A stretch of 64,000 bases of DNA, taken from the NCBI GenBank assembly GCA_951213105.1, contig OX578134.1, positions 141,029,206-141,093,205 on the forward strand, given 5' to 3'. The notes below the pieces were generated by a model, which saw only the letters and a program-made list of their open reading frames with translations, was not told the DNA's origin and did no database searches. Source of the stretch: Amaurobius ferox. Its lineage: Eukaryota; Arthropoda; Arachnida; Araneae; Amaurobiidae. A program made the position numbers and the translations under genes. This document shows, piece by piece, positions 35,391-46,828 of the stretch; the stretch's first letter is position 1, and each line of letters starts with the position of its first letter.

Positions 35391-37913
35391 ACCCAAACTT
35401 ACTGAGTGTATTCTAATATAAAGATATTGACATTTTATGAATACTCTTTCCAGAAACACTTTCTGACGTTTTTTGTTTGACAATAATGTTTGGTTACTGT
35501 CTAAATATAACGGATTATTTTACGTGCACCAATAACTGTCACATTTCCTTTTCGGAGTAAGAACAATTGAGAATTGTTTCCTTTCATATAGAAGACGTGA
35601 AAGCAGAATCTGTTATGGACACGCACATAGAATTTAAATATAATTGTTTAACACTTGTTAATGATATTTTTTATCAGAGAAATAGTATGAGCTACATTTT
35701 TTTTTTAATTTACAGATTAAACTAAATGTTACCTTGAGATTTCTTTAATGAAGTAGTAAAGTTAGAAAAAGTAAATGGCGTTCTTTTAGAAAACCGTTGT
35801 TTCTGAGTCTTGAACCTTATGAATAAGAAATTTCCGAAAATTGCAAATATAGACACTTTTTGATGGGTGGTCTGTGAGCTTCAGCATTACCCTGTGGCTG
35901 AATGGCTCACTCTTTGATCTTTAGATGCTTAAGGGTCGTGTTTCGCTGACCGGGGTTTTCACAATAGAATTCTCAACCTCTGAACTCTCCACTAGAATAT
36001 TCTACACCATTGGACTCCACACTACATAGCTCTACACCAGTAGGCTCTCTACGCGGGTTCGGATGAAGATCTTAAGATGCATACTTGGCCAGAGTGCCTC
36101 GGAATCCTTATAAAACTGTAACATCCTGTCAAAGCATTACTCGTTACTAAAAATAACTGTAGAGTAAAGCAAAATAAAATAATCTAATCCAGTACAGTTT
36201 AGGAACTGAAAACGTTGGCCGTATTCTGCGAAAAAAGTGGTGTATTAAATTATTTTTTTACCAATACACTTCATGATGCTTTCTACGGAACAGCTGGATA
36301 TATTAATACTACAGGGCAGTTGGATGTATATTTTTATGTTGCACCTAATAATTAAAGTGATCAGATAATTTTACTCAACTAGAATGATTTTATATTACAA
36401 TTTATTATTATTGTTTTTCATATTAGCGGAAAGTGGAATGAAAAAAAATGTAACTTTTACTTAATGCAGATTCGCAAACATTCCAGTTTCATTCAGTAGT
36501 AAATTCTGCATTAGAATATTTCCAAAATAAAATTAACACTAAATAAGATTCACTATGAAACAGATTCCTAATTTATATATGTCAATTTTTCCCTTAGTTC
36601 CCTTCGGGTTTTTACTGTTTCATGTTGTTATAAGTATTTATGTTAAATATGCTGTCTATATACTCGATAACTCTGTAAGGTGATCAATATGATGTCGAAT
36701 TTTGTGAAATAAATGTGATATTTCCGAGGGTTTTAAGTACTAAAACACTTTTTGCCTTTCAGTTTTACTGTTAGACTGTCGTTCTTTCCGCCGGTCCTGC
36801 CTGGTTGTGAACTTATTTAATCAGTTTACTCTAAAAATAAAGAATCGTTTTAAATCCAATTTGATACAAAAGTAGATTCTTACATGAAAGTCAAAACAAT
36901 GGTGTGAAATTTAAAATGTTTTTAGTGTCATACGTAGTACGCTATGCAACACGTTTTAAAATACACATCCTTACACTGTAACAATATCTCAGAAATGTAG
37001 GACATAAATGCAGACTGTTACAACACTCCCTTTTTTTATTCAGTTTACTTTTGCTCAACACGTGCATGCACATTTTGAGCCATGATTCTGCATAACTTAA
37101 ATTATTTCCAAACTCATTGGATTGCAACTAAAATTAGTCTGAAACGAATATGTTTAATGCATCTAAAAGTAAAGTTAAATTATTTAGATTATAACCGTGC
37201 GATTATTTATTAGTACCTGTGTGCTTTTTTTGTACTATATTAAAATATCGTCGAAAGTACTAAACTGATTGAAATCAAATTTGATTCACTGATAAAATGT
37301 TGCATGTGTATGATAACAAAGTAACAAATTTTTATAAATGTTTAACCTGCCATGTGCCGTAAGCGAATGCCATTTCATTATCAAATAGCAATAATTAATT
37401 TTCATTCGATTTACACGAAATTAACTATACTAAACTACTTTTATTTGATCAACTAAAAATGAGTTAGATTTCATATAGCATGTATGTCTTGTACTCAAAC
37501 TTTGCAATAAAAAACAAAATCGTAGCTCATATAAATGTCGAAGCGTAAAATAATATAAGCGATTGAAAATGTACTGCTAAACTTATTTGTTCTAACTTAA
37601 TTTTAGTGTTTCAAATGTTTTAAAATTAAATAATTTTTTTCACTGCACAATTTGAACCCTATTTATTGTTATTTTACACTATTTATAGTTATTCTATATC
37701 TATTCCTATATACTTTATTGGAGAATTATATTACCACATTTTCATGAAGGGAAAACTTTCTAAAATTGAAAGTGCCTTACCTAAAATCATTCCACAGTTT
37801 CAAATAATCCTAAAAGCATACATTTTCCACAATGCTTTTTAGATACATGTATCATGACACATTTCAAATATATTATATATCCAAATAGACTTTCCAATAA
37901 CAATTCGCCTTAC

Positions 37914-38157
37914 CTATCGTTGACGTCTGCACAATTATTTCATCGGATGGTGGCCCTGCTCCCTGACTGTTAAATGCCTGGACTACTATGCTGTACTGTG
38001 TGCCACGTTTTAGTCCAACCAGCGTATAATTAGCATCCGCTTGACCTTGTTTGATGTTGACTGTCTTGTACACATAAGGGCCTCCACTTGGAAGTTCCCT
38101 GAATCCAACGTAATAGCCATCAACATAGCTTATTTGTTCCATAAAGGATGGCTGTTG
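37914..38157 (-). CDS. Dscam: Dscam exon B: second part of an FN3 domain
   Basis: 244 bases (81 codons + 1). It starts QQPSFMEQ in phase 0, directly continuing exon A's RISWQ, and shows the FN3 C strand YYVGF, PYVYKTV, a possible N-glycosylation site NYT, the LVGLKRGTQYSIVVQAFN stretch (E-F strands with the Gly-Thr-x-Tyr corner) and the G-strand end GAGPPSDEIIVQTSTI. Acceptor aatcacag|C and donor GATAG|gtaagg are good. The YYVG.R...VYKT...VQAFNS.GAGP.S.E pattern is that of a Dscam FN3 domain. No initiator is implied by the internal ATG at 38142. Confidence 0.94.
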
Positions 38158-38458
38158 CTGTGATTAGAAAAGGGTATTATCCGTCATTTAATTAATGCAG
38201 TTTCAGTACTTAACTGGTTATAATATATTTTCGAGATAAGATTTATATTTAGTGTAGCGAAAACTATTATCTCGCTGCATAAAGGGAAATATGATACTGT
38301 CGAACCACTTATAACGAGCTTGCTTACAGAGAATAATAGATTATAATGACGTCTGATGCTGCAATTGATAGGTGTTCATTTAGATAGAGATAGCGATATA
38401 GCGAAAATAATTTTGGTATTTTCATATTTGTTAAAAGCGGTAGAGTTATAATATTTAT

Positions 38459-39410
38459 TACTTTCCTTATATACATAATGTATAAGGAAAGTATTTTGAC
38501 GGGGTCGAAAATTCGAATTCGAGTTTTCGACGGGAGAGCACGTTTCAAGCATCCCTGATCACGAATCAAACATTTTTGAAGTGATGTCTGTGTGTGTGTG
38601 TGTGTGTGAAAGTATGTGTGTGTGTGTGTGTGTGTGTCAGTGAGCCTGTGGAGACGATAACTGACGAACGAATGGACCGATTCGAACGAAATTTGGTACA
38701 AAAATCACAAGCCGTAAACACTGGAAGCCTATTGTTTTCATACGCAATCGAATGTTCAGAACCCCCTGAATTTTCGAGGGAAATTTTCAAAAAATCGTCA
38801 AAAAATCAAAACCGCCAATAAAGTTACCCAAATAGGCATTTCTTATGTAATTTTTCATTAGAAAACGATTGACATACATTTTAGAACGCTAACATGAACC
38901 GTTCTCGAGATATTGCACATTTTTCAAAAAAATTATCAAAAAGTCATATAAAATTAAAAAAAAAAATTCCTATTGAGAAACATTTTCATTTTTCATACGT
39001 AATACCATGCGATAAATTTAGTGACATCATTCTCGTGGATCTAGCTCATTCCATTCATGAGAAAAGATACTTTGAGTAATACTTTTGTATTTGAGCGCCA
39101 ATAGTCATTTATCTGCTATAAGAGTAACTTATTTCTCCGTCAGTAAAGCTTGGCGAGATTTTGGCGACGAATTTGGCGTAATGTCGCAAACTTGGCGACT
39201 TTTTGAAATGTTGTCAAATGAACGAAAATCTCGCCAAATGGATTAAAAAGACGCTAAATGAATGAAAATGACGACTAATTGTCGAAAACTCAATATCTTG
39301 GAAAGAATATAAGTATCTATTATAAGAAAAACCTATTTTTGTACTGTAAAAGTAGTAAATTCATTGCATTATATAAGGAAAGTCATGTGTTGCCCACATC
39401 AGATTTTTTT
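38459..39410 (+). mobile_element. 0.9-kb repeat family, copy 2, complete
   Basis: Starts 'ttactttccttatatacata' with a 12-bp stem (ACTTTCCTTATA / TATAAGGAAAGT, 9-base loop). Next come 'gacggggtcgaaaattcgaa', 'gtttcaagcatccctgatca', a (GT)n block at 38586-38636, 'gacgaacgaatggaccgatt', 'aaccgttctcgagatattgc', 'aaatctcgccaaatgg' and the end 'tataaggaaagtcatgtgtt' with 'catcagatttttttt'. No long frame is open on either strand. Confidence 0.88.
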
Positions 39411-39690
39411 TGTATGTGAGGGATAATGTTTGTTTGAAAGTGTGTACTTGAATAACAAAAAGCATTGTGTGCGCTTAAAGTGAATGTGTTTGGTGAATAA
39501 TTGCAAGTGCGTTTGGTGCGTATGTAATTGAGTTTGAGTACATTTAGATTATGTGCAATTGAGTTTAAGTGCATTTGATGAGTATGTTCATAAGTACTCA
39601 AGTTTATTGCCCGTGTACTTGAGCGCAAGTGCGTTCGGTGAGTGAGCACGTGAGTTTTAGTCTATTTGAGCGATGCTGATTGCACATGTG
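39411..39690 (+). repeat. Degenerate minisatellite, about 31-bp unit
   Basis: Six or so units of the type TGCGTTTGGTGCGTATGTAA followed by 'ttgagtttgag', best preserved from 39505 to 39600 and again near 39625. It directly follows the 3' end of the 0.9-kb element at 39410. Confidence 0.65.
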
Positions 39691-40242
39691 TGCATGGTCG
39701 TGATTTTCATACAACAGTACGGTACAATAATCGGTTGTCCTGCCTGAAAACCGGTAGAAAATCCCACGGTCTGTCTTTATAACATACATTTTGATATTCA
39801 AAGACTATGGTATTCACTCTGATATTCAAAAACTGGTCAAAGCTTCAAATATTCAGGCCAGTTTAATGGCCTGAGTTTGTCATTGCATGAGTACGCGTGG
39901 ATATGATTGCGTATGAGTGGAAAGATTATCGTAAACAGTGAATACAAGGTTCATAGGAATGTCTTTAGGCACCTCCAATAACTTTAAGACAAGGTCTATG
40001 ATTGAACACGTTATTATTTAGTCATAAAATGAAAATGTCCGATTGACCAAAAGTGACTGCAGCGCTCCTAGCGGAGAATTTTAAAATATAGGATTACGAA
40101 CTCGGCAACAAAAGGACAGAAGAAAAGTGTCAATTACAAGTTGTAGAGGATTATCTAATAAGTTGAAATCGATATTAGGAACGCAAGAAATGGGTGCAAA
40201 AATACGTAAGAAACATACCCGCTGTTAAGGCTAAAATACCCT

Positions 40243-40999
40243 TGTGAGGATTATATTATTCATGATTAATGCATGCTAATTTTGATTTTCATTATATTAA
40301 TTTATGTACGAAACTCCTCAACTGTTTTCGAGAATCACGTACTCACGACTGGCCAGGACTATAAAAGAAGATGCAAAAGTTAGACAGAAGGGAATTCGTA
40401 TTGGTATTGGAGCAAGATGCAAGTGTGAATCGCCGTCGTCAGCTTCGGCAGTTATCTTTATACGAAAGTGCGCAGGTGTGGTGGTGGTTCTGTTCATTAA
40501 TGGAAGTACGCAGAGAGGTGATTGCCTCTACAAGATTGTGAGTATAGATATATATGGTTTAATAGTTGATTAGTAGTTCTAATTCAGTTCAGTAAGAAAA
40601 TGCTTAGTCTCGGTATAGATATGGTAGTGCTAGCTTTGTAAATATTCTGTGTATGTTATTGTATTTTGAGTTGTCAGCGAAGTTAGCTAGAATAAAGTAT
40701 GTGTTTGTTAATGTTGTAGATCATTCATCAAACTCTAGTCAGTAGATTTAAGATTAAAGTGAGTACATAGGTGAATAAAAGGCATGATTTTGGGAATAGA
40801 TACCGTAAAGGTTACTTTACAATGGCACCCCCAGAGTAGAAACCTTTACACCCTTGATAGGTTGGTGCCTGAACAACTTCATGATTATATAATTCGGCTC
40901 ATCCTCGTTGACATCAGTTTGTTCCGAGCTCAGAGAAGTTTGGTACTTCGTGTTAGCAGACATAATCGAGCCATGATTAAATTACCAATTAGAAATTAA
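40243..40999 (+). repeat. LTR-like repeat D, copy 2, with possible internal remnant
   Basis: The LTR-like part (40243-40767) matches 32313-32859 and has a TATA-like 'actataaaag' and an 'aataaag'. The downstream 72-codon frame (40784-40999, beginning MILGIDTVKVTLQWHPQSRN) may be a scrap of retroelement coding sequence but no domain was recognised. Confidence 0.5.
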
Positions 41000-42189
41000 C
41001 GGATTTCAGATTAACTCCAAGAAAAACAGAAGGCAAACATATCCAAGAGACATATCATCAGGGATTATGTAGCACGGGGATACCTGCTTATCAAAGTACG
41101 CAGTAATATTATTTCTCGAATTCAAATGTGCATTGCTGCTCACTGGGAGCATTTAGAAGATAATGTACATTCGATTTTTGTAGTGGATAGGTGTTGCCTA
41201 TTTTAGCATTCTTAAATAATTCAACAATGACTATAAATTGTAAAATAGAAGCTTTCTGTAACAGTTTTACTGTCGATTTATACTTCTGTGCAGCACAACT
41301 TTGAATTTGCTTTTTTTTTGTTTATTTCACTATCGAGTTCATTAATTTTTTTTTACATTTTCTAATAGAGATGCTATAATCACTTTTATTCGATCGGGCA
41401 TGGTCACTTTGCAATAAATAGACCTAAAATGTACACCCATGGACATTTCTTAGCAAAGTTATTGGGATGCTTAAGGAGTTTGCTAGGAACAATTGTGTAA
41501 GACAACAGGGCAGTGATTGCATACTTTTCTACTTTGTGCGTTCATAAATTTACATAACGTTATCGTAATGCTAAGATTATAATGAAAACACATATAATAA
41601 TTTTCAAGTGTAAAGTTCCTTGAACCTTAATGGAACAAAAAGGGCAGGGCATCTTAAAACGTGAGAGAGCAATGTTATAGGAAGTTTGATTCCATTTTTC
41701 TTTGCTGTAGCTTATCAATGTTGAAGTCATAACTTAGCTCAACTTAACTTTCTCATACCAGAATCCATTTTTAGAAGGTTTTTTTTTTCAAATTTTACAA
41801 AAATTTTTTTGAACAGTCGGTATCATGGGTCTAAATGATTACAAGTTGACGTGTTACCCTTCAGTTTAAAAGGCATAAAAATACCTTTCGAATGATACCA
41901 TACTTGACACTGCACCCCGGGGAACGTAACTTCCCCCCGAGGGGGCTAATGGCGTCACAAACAAAAAATTGTATCGCGGCTATTGTTCACAGCAACGATT
42001 GAAACTATCAAGTCTCGTGATCTTTGAGCCATAAGTAAACCCTTTCATGCATAATTATGTCAAATTTTGTCAGAATAATATTAAGTTTATACTTTTGGGA
42101 ATATTATAACAATATTAAAAAAATAATAATTTTCATTATATTTCCACAGGAAACAATGCAAAATGCAGAAAACGGCAGCAAAATCTAGA
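41000..42189. other. Intron DNA, nothing clear
   Basis: No exon or recognised repeat. A GC-rich patch with 'ccccccgaggggg' lies near 41930. Confidence 0.45.
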
Positions 42190-42988
42190 AAAAAATCTGA
42201 TGTGGGCAACACATGACTTTCCTTATATAATGTAATGAATTTACTACTTTTACAGTAAAGTAAATAGGTTTTTCTTATAGTAGATATTAGTATTCTTTCC
42301 AAGATATTGAATTTTCGACAATTAGTCGTCATTTTCATTGATTTAGCGTCATTTTTATCCATTTGACGAGATTTACGTTAATTTGGCAACATTTCAAAAA
42401 GTCGCCAAGTTGGCGACATTCCGCCAAATTCGTCGCCAAAATCTCGCCAAGCGTTATGGACGAAGAAATAAGTTATTCTTACAGTAGATAAATGACTATT
42501 GGCTTTCAAATATAAAAGTATTACTCAAAGTATCTTTTTCATGAATGGAACGAGCTAGATCCACGAGAATGATGTCATCCAATTTATCGCATGGTATTAC
42601 ATATGAAAAGTGAACATGTTTCTCAATAGGAAATATTTTTATTTTATTTTATATGACTTTTTAATAATTTTTATGAAAAATGTGCAATATCTCGAGAACG
42701 GTTCATGTTAGCGTTCTGAAATTTACGTCAATCGTTTTCTAATGAAAAATTACATAAGATGTCTATTTATGCCTAACTTTATTAGTGGTGTTGAGTTTTT
42801 GACTATTTTTTCAAAATTTCATTCGAAAATTTAGGGGGGTTTCGAATATTCGATTGCGTATAAAAGCAATAGGCTTCCAGTGTTTATGGATTGTGATTTT
42901 TGTACCAAATTTGGTTTAAATCGGTCCATTCGTTCGTCAGTTATCGTCTCCACAGACCTACTGACACACACACACACACACACATATA

Positions 42989-43026
<38 letters not shown>

Positions 43027-43152
43027 TCACTTCAAAAATGTTTGAATCGTGATCAGGGATGCTTGAAACGTGCTCTCCCGTCGAAAACTCGAATTCGAAT
43101 TTTCGACCCCGTCACAATACTTTCCTTATACATTATGTGTATAAGAAAGTAA
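42190..43152 (-). mobile_element. 0.9-kb repeat family, copy 3, complete, inverted
   Basis: Reverse orientation of the copy at 38459-39410, complete at both ends: it ends at 43152 with the hairpin 'actttccttatacattatgtg' in slightly changed form and begins at 42190 with 'aaaaatctgatgtgggcaac'. The (CA)n block is split in two (42964-42984 and 42993-43022). Confidence 0.88.
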
Positions 43153-44019
43153 CAAAGTTTGAACTTTGAATTCTCACACAACTGCGCGGGTAGGAAATAA
43201 GATGCAGCGCACAACCTCGTGTCCCGAAGAATTGTATAATTTCCGATGAAATAATTTCGGAAAGTAATATTTTTATGCACTTTTGTTTTCAAATTACATG
43301 TTTTAAGTTTTATGCTCAACCTCAGTTATCTTTATGTACCAAGTAATTGACAACACTATATCAATTTGTGATTCAAAGAACTCATTCACAAAATATGACG
43401 AACGATCCCTATTTCCAAGATTTCTTGTTCAGTTTGAGAGGCTATCAAAATGGAATCATGTACGAACAAAATACGTCCTGCGTCGTCAGCTCAATAAAAA
43501 TAAGGATTGCGGTCTCTAAAGGCAATGTGAATGAAATATTTTTTGAAGAAAACCTGGCTTTTCTGTTTTTATCAGATACGTGACGAAAAATCAGCTGACG
43601 TATTTTAAGTCGTAAATGCAAATTGAGTACTATCCTGCAGGATTTAAGATTTGGCAAATTCTTTCTGCTTCTTAAATCTTGTTGTAAATCACACAAAAAT
43701 GATTTTTATACCTTCCCTATGATTTAACGTATTCCGTCGTGAAAAGCTATTTATGATAAAATTGAAATCATGTTTGCTTCTTTGCCTGTTTCGTATGCAA
43801 ATACAAAATTTTGGATGTTTATTTTTTTAATTTTATATAGTTAGTCTATGTATCACTGCGGGTAAATCAATTCATGCTTCGAGATTCTAAATTGAGGAAT
43901 TATCTAGATATAATTATAAACCTCTTCTTTAGAAATAGCAAGTGCAGACTATGTCCTTCGAAACATTTTTCCAGAAAATTATATTATGTTTAGCAACAGA
44001 ATTTATTTAAATGTGCTTA
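43153..44019. other. Intron DNA, nothing clear
   Basis: No exon found. Overlapping short frames at 43334-43696 have no protein likeness. Confidence 0.45.
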
Positions 44020-44460
44020 TACGTCAGACGATTTTCATTCCGTCAATCTTGTTTAAATAAGGGAATAAGGGAAAATAGGGGATAATAATAAGGGAATTTA
44101 TACAAAAATGAATTTCATGCATTCATGTATTTTCTATTAACTTACAACGGCAGATGATTTTCAGTCAATCAATCCTATTTAAATAATAAAGAAATTTATA
44201 CAAAATTGAATTTTATACATTCATGTATTTTCTATTGTACTTAACCTACAACGGCAGATGATTTTTATTCAATCAATCCTACCTAAATAATAACGAAATT
44301 TATATAAAAATGAATTTTATAAATTCATGTAATTTTTTATTGCGTTTAACCTATAACGGCAGACGATTTTAATTTAATCAATCCTATTTAAATAATAAAG
44401 AAATGGATATAAAAATGAATTTTATAACTTCATATGTTTCCTCTTGTGTTTAACCAATTG
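44020..44460 (+). repeat. Tandem array, about 105-bp unit, 4 copies
   Basis: The landmark 'acggcagatgatttt' starts at about 44147, 44251 and 44356 (spacing 104-105), with a more diverged unit near 44025. Each unit also has 'caatcctatttaaataataa' and 'tatacaaaaatgaattttat'. It lies 150 bases left of the LINE insertion. Confidence 0.85.
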
Positions 44461-44615
44461 TTGCAACAGTATAAAAAAACGCAAGGGTACTTTTCTACCA
44501 TTTTATAGTTTATATATTGGCGTATTTTTGACCAAACTTTGTTTGTGAGAACAATTATTTTGTAGATTGGTTTACAAGCGGGAACTGAATATTTAATTCC
44601 TCCAATGTGCCTGTG

Positions 44616-45692
44616 CAGACTGCCTATGATTCAGTAAACAGAAAACTATTAATTGAAGCTATGAGAGAATTTCTAATACCCCATAGACTTATAAATTTGG
44701 CTAATATTACTCTTACCGAAACAAAGCTTAGGGTAAGAATTCGGAATAATCTCTCCGAGCCTATTACTGTTTCAAATGGGCTCAGGCAAGGCGATGCTCT
44801 GGCCTGTTTGCTTTTCAATATTGCACTCCAAAAAATTGTGAAAGACTCTAACATCAATACCCGTGGAACAATCTTTAACAAGTATGTCCAGATTTTTGCG
44901 TTTGCTGACGACATTGACATTGTAGCACGCACTCCCGAGTTACTTAGGGAAGCCTTCACATCTTTAGAGGCCGCAGCCAGTAAAATGCATCTAACTATTA
45001 ATCTAAATAAAACTAAGTATATGCCCTGTGGTAATTATGACTGTCCTTATTTCGAAATTGGGGTTTACAAGTTTGAAACTGTAAGCAACTTCAGATATTT
45101 AGGATTTGAAATTAATACTCTCAATGACATTATGCCCGAAATTCGTGGTAGAGTTATAGCTGCTAACCGATGTTTTTTCGGCCTTAAAAGGTACTAAAAG
45201 TCTGACTTCATCAGCAGAAAAACGAAGATTATAATCAACAAAAGTTTAATCAGACGCATTCTTACCTACTCTGCTGAGACTTGGGCAATGACAGAAAAGG
45301 TTAAAGATATCATTTCTGTTTTTGAGAGAAAAATCTTGAGAGGTATTTTTGGTGGCTTAAATTGTAACAACATCTGGAGAAGAAGAACTAACTCTGAACT
45401 TTATAAGTCTTTTAATGAATCAGATATAGTTAATTATATCACGATTCAGAGAAATAAATGGGTGGGTCACCTGTGCAGGATGGCCGAAAGCCGTACAACA
45501 AAAAATATCTTTTCGGCCAGACCATTCGGCACCCGTAAAAGAGGAAGACCTAAACCCAGATGGCTTGACTGTGTGGAAAAGGACTTTAAAATTTTAAAAG
45601 TTTTGAACTGGAGGTCTTTGGCCAGGGATAGGGGAGCCTGGAGTTCTATACTGCGGAAGGCAAGGGCCCATCCTGGGCTGTCAGGCCACTGA
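44616..45692 (+). pseudogene. Reverse transcriptase fragment of the LINE
   Basis: About 358 codons of one frame with a single stop (TAA, 45195-45197). The reverse transcriptase palm is visible: AYDSVNR (motif A), GLRQGDALACLLFNIAL, the catalytic FAFADDIDIVA (motif C, Asp codons at 44907 and 44910) and the thumb-like NFRYLGFEIN. After the stop the frame continues with FERKILRGIFGG, a WVGHLCRM motif and RKRGRPKPRWLD, the usual C-terminal region of this LINE type. The endonuclease and fingers are missing through 5' truncation. The family is probably RTE or a relative; the clade is inferred from memory of the C-terminal motif. With one stop and no frameshift it is fairly young. Confidence 0.92.
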
Positions 45693-45700
45693 AGAAGAAG
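44616..45700 (+). mobile_element. 5'-truncated LINE (non-LTR retrotransposon)
   Basis: A perfect 12-bp direct repeat, AATGTGCCTGTG, at 44604-44615 and 45701-45712 gives exact limits of 1085 bp. The element starts inside the reverse transcriptase domain and ends in a (GAA)n tail, 'gaagaagaag', typical of RTE-like LINEs with short-repeat tails. It is in the opposite orientation to the Dscam gene, in intron A-B. Confidence 0.93.
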
Positions 45701-45712
45701 AATGTGCCTGTG

Positions 45713-46758
45713 TAAAAGTCTTTGTAAATCTAGAACTATGATTCTTATACATATTTTTTAGAAAAATTAAATTAAATATGTAAATAGAATTTTTTTAAGA
45801 AAAACATATAGTTTAGAATACTACTAGAATTTGCATATTTCAAATCACGTGCAACTCCGAGGATACCTGCTAGTAAAGCGAATTTTAAAGGAGAAACCTA
45901 CTTATATGAATCGTCTTTAATTATTTTAGAAAAAAAGAAACATAAGAAATCAATCGTAGCCTGAGATATTTCTTATTCATTTGTTCAAAGTGTAGCTCAA
46001 AGGTTATTTTTTAATGCACTATGCTCCTTAAACAACCTTTCCTTCAATAAAGAAGGAAATGAAAGATTGGTTTGGAAGATATCCAACTCCTGATAAACTG
46101 GACAGCAAATGAATAGGCCATTAATCATGATAGTCTCCTTTTGTTCGAAGCCTTCTTGCGATAATCAAATAGTTTATAATAACTGTTAAAATGTAAATAT
46201 TGTAGTATGAGTGAGCGGGGAAAATTTGTTTGGAAAATCTGCAAATTAATAGCTGTACCCAGCGAGTTCTAGTGTCTTTTAAATTTTATTTCTTTTTAAT
46301 TGCCAACTACTGTGCAACCGTATTTTTGTTTTCATTCTTCAATTTGATAGATGGCAGCACTGCAGCTTTAACAAAAGATAATTTTTGGTAATTCATTTTA
46401 AAAATAGAATCGAGTTAGCCTCAAATTTCATGGATATATATATATATTTATCAAATACAATCGAATCAGCGGAAATGTCAAGAGGAAATTCTGTTTTATC
46501 CCCTGCGCACGTATAGGTGTTGTTTCGGGCGTCTGGTGGTTTCTGGGAGTGTTTCTGGGAATTAAAGCATGCTTAAACAAGGAAAATGGGTCACAATCCT
46601 CCTTGACCTTGCTACATCCCCGTTAACACACCTTTTTATGTTATTTGCTTTTATATATATTGTCTTAATTTCTTTTATTTCTTTGTATTTTGTAGAAAAT
46701 TTTGGAATAGTGTATTATGAGTTACTACATACATTCTAACTTTGGATTTAATAATTTA

Positions 46759-46828
<70 letters not shown>

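Noticed and set aside
35890..36070. A SINE head with box A TGGCTGAATGG
   Set aside because: The only box B-like sequence (GGGTTCGGATG) is about 165 bases away, too far for a tRNA-type promoter, and no second copy was found.
44624..44959. 111-codon minus frame inside the LINE
   Set aside because: Antisense of the reverse transcriptase. The plus frame carries FADD and the other motifs.
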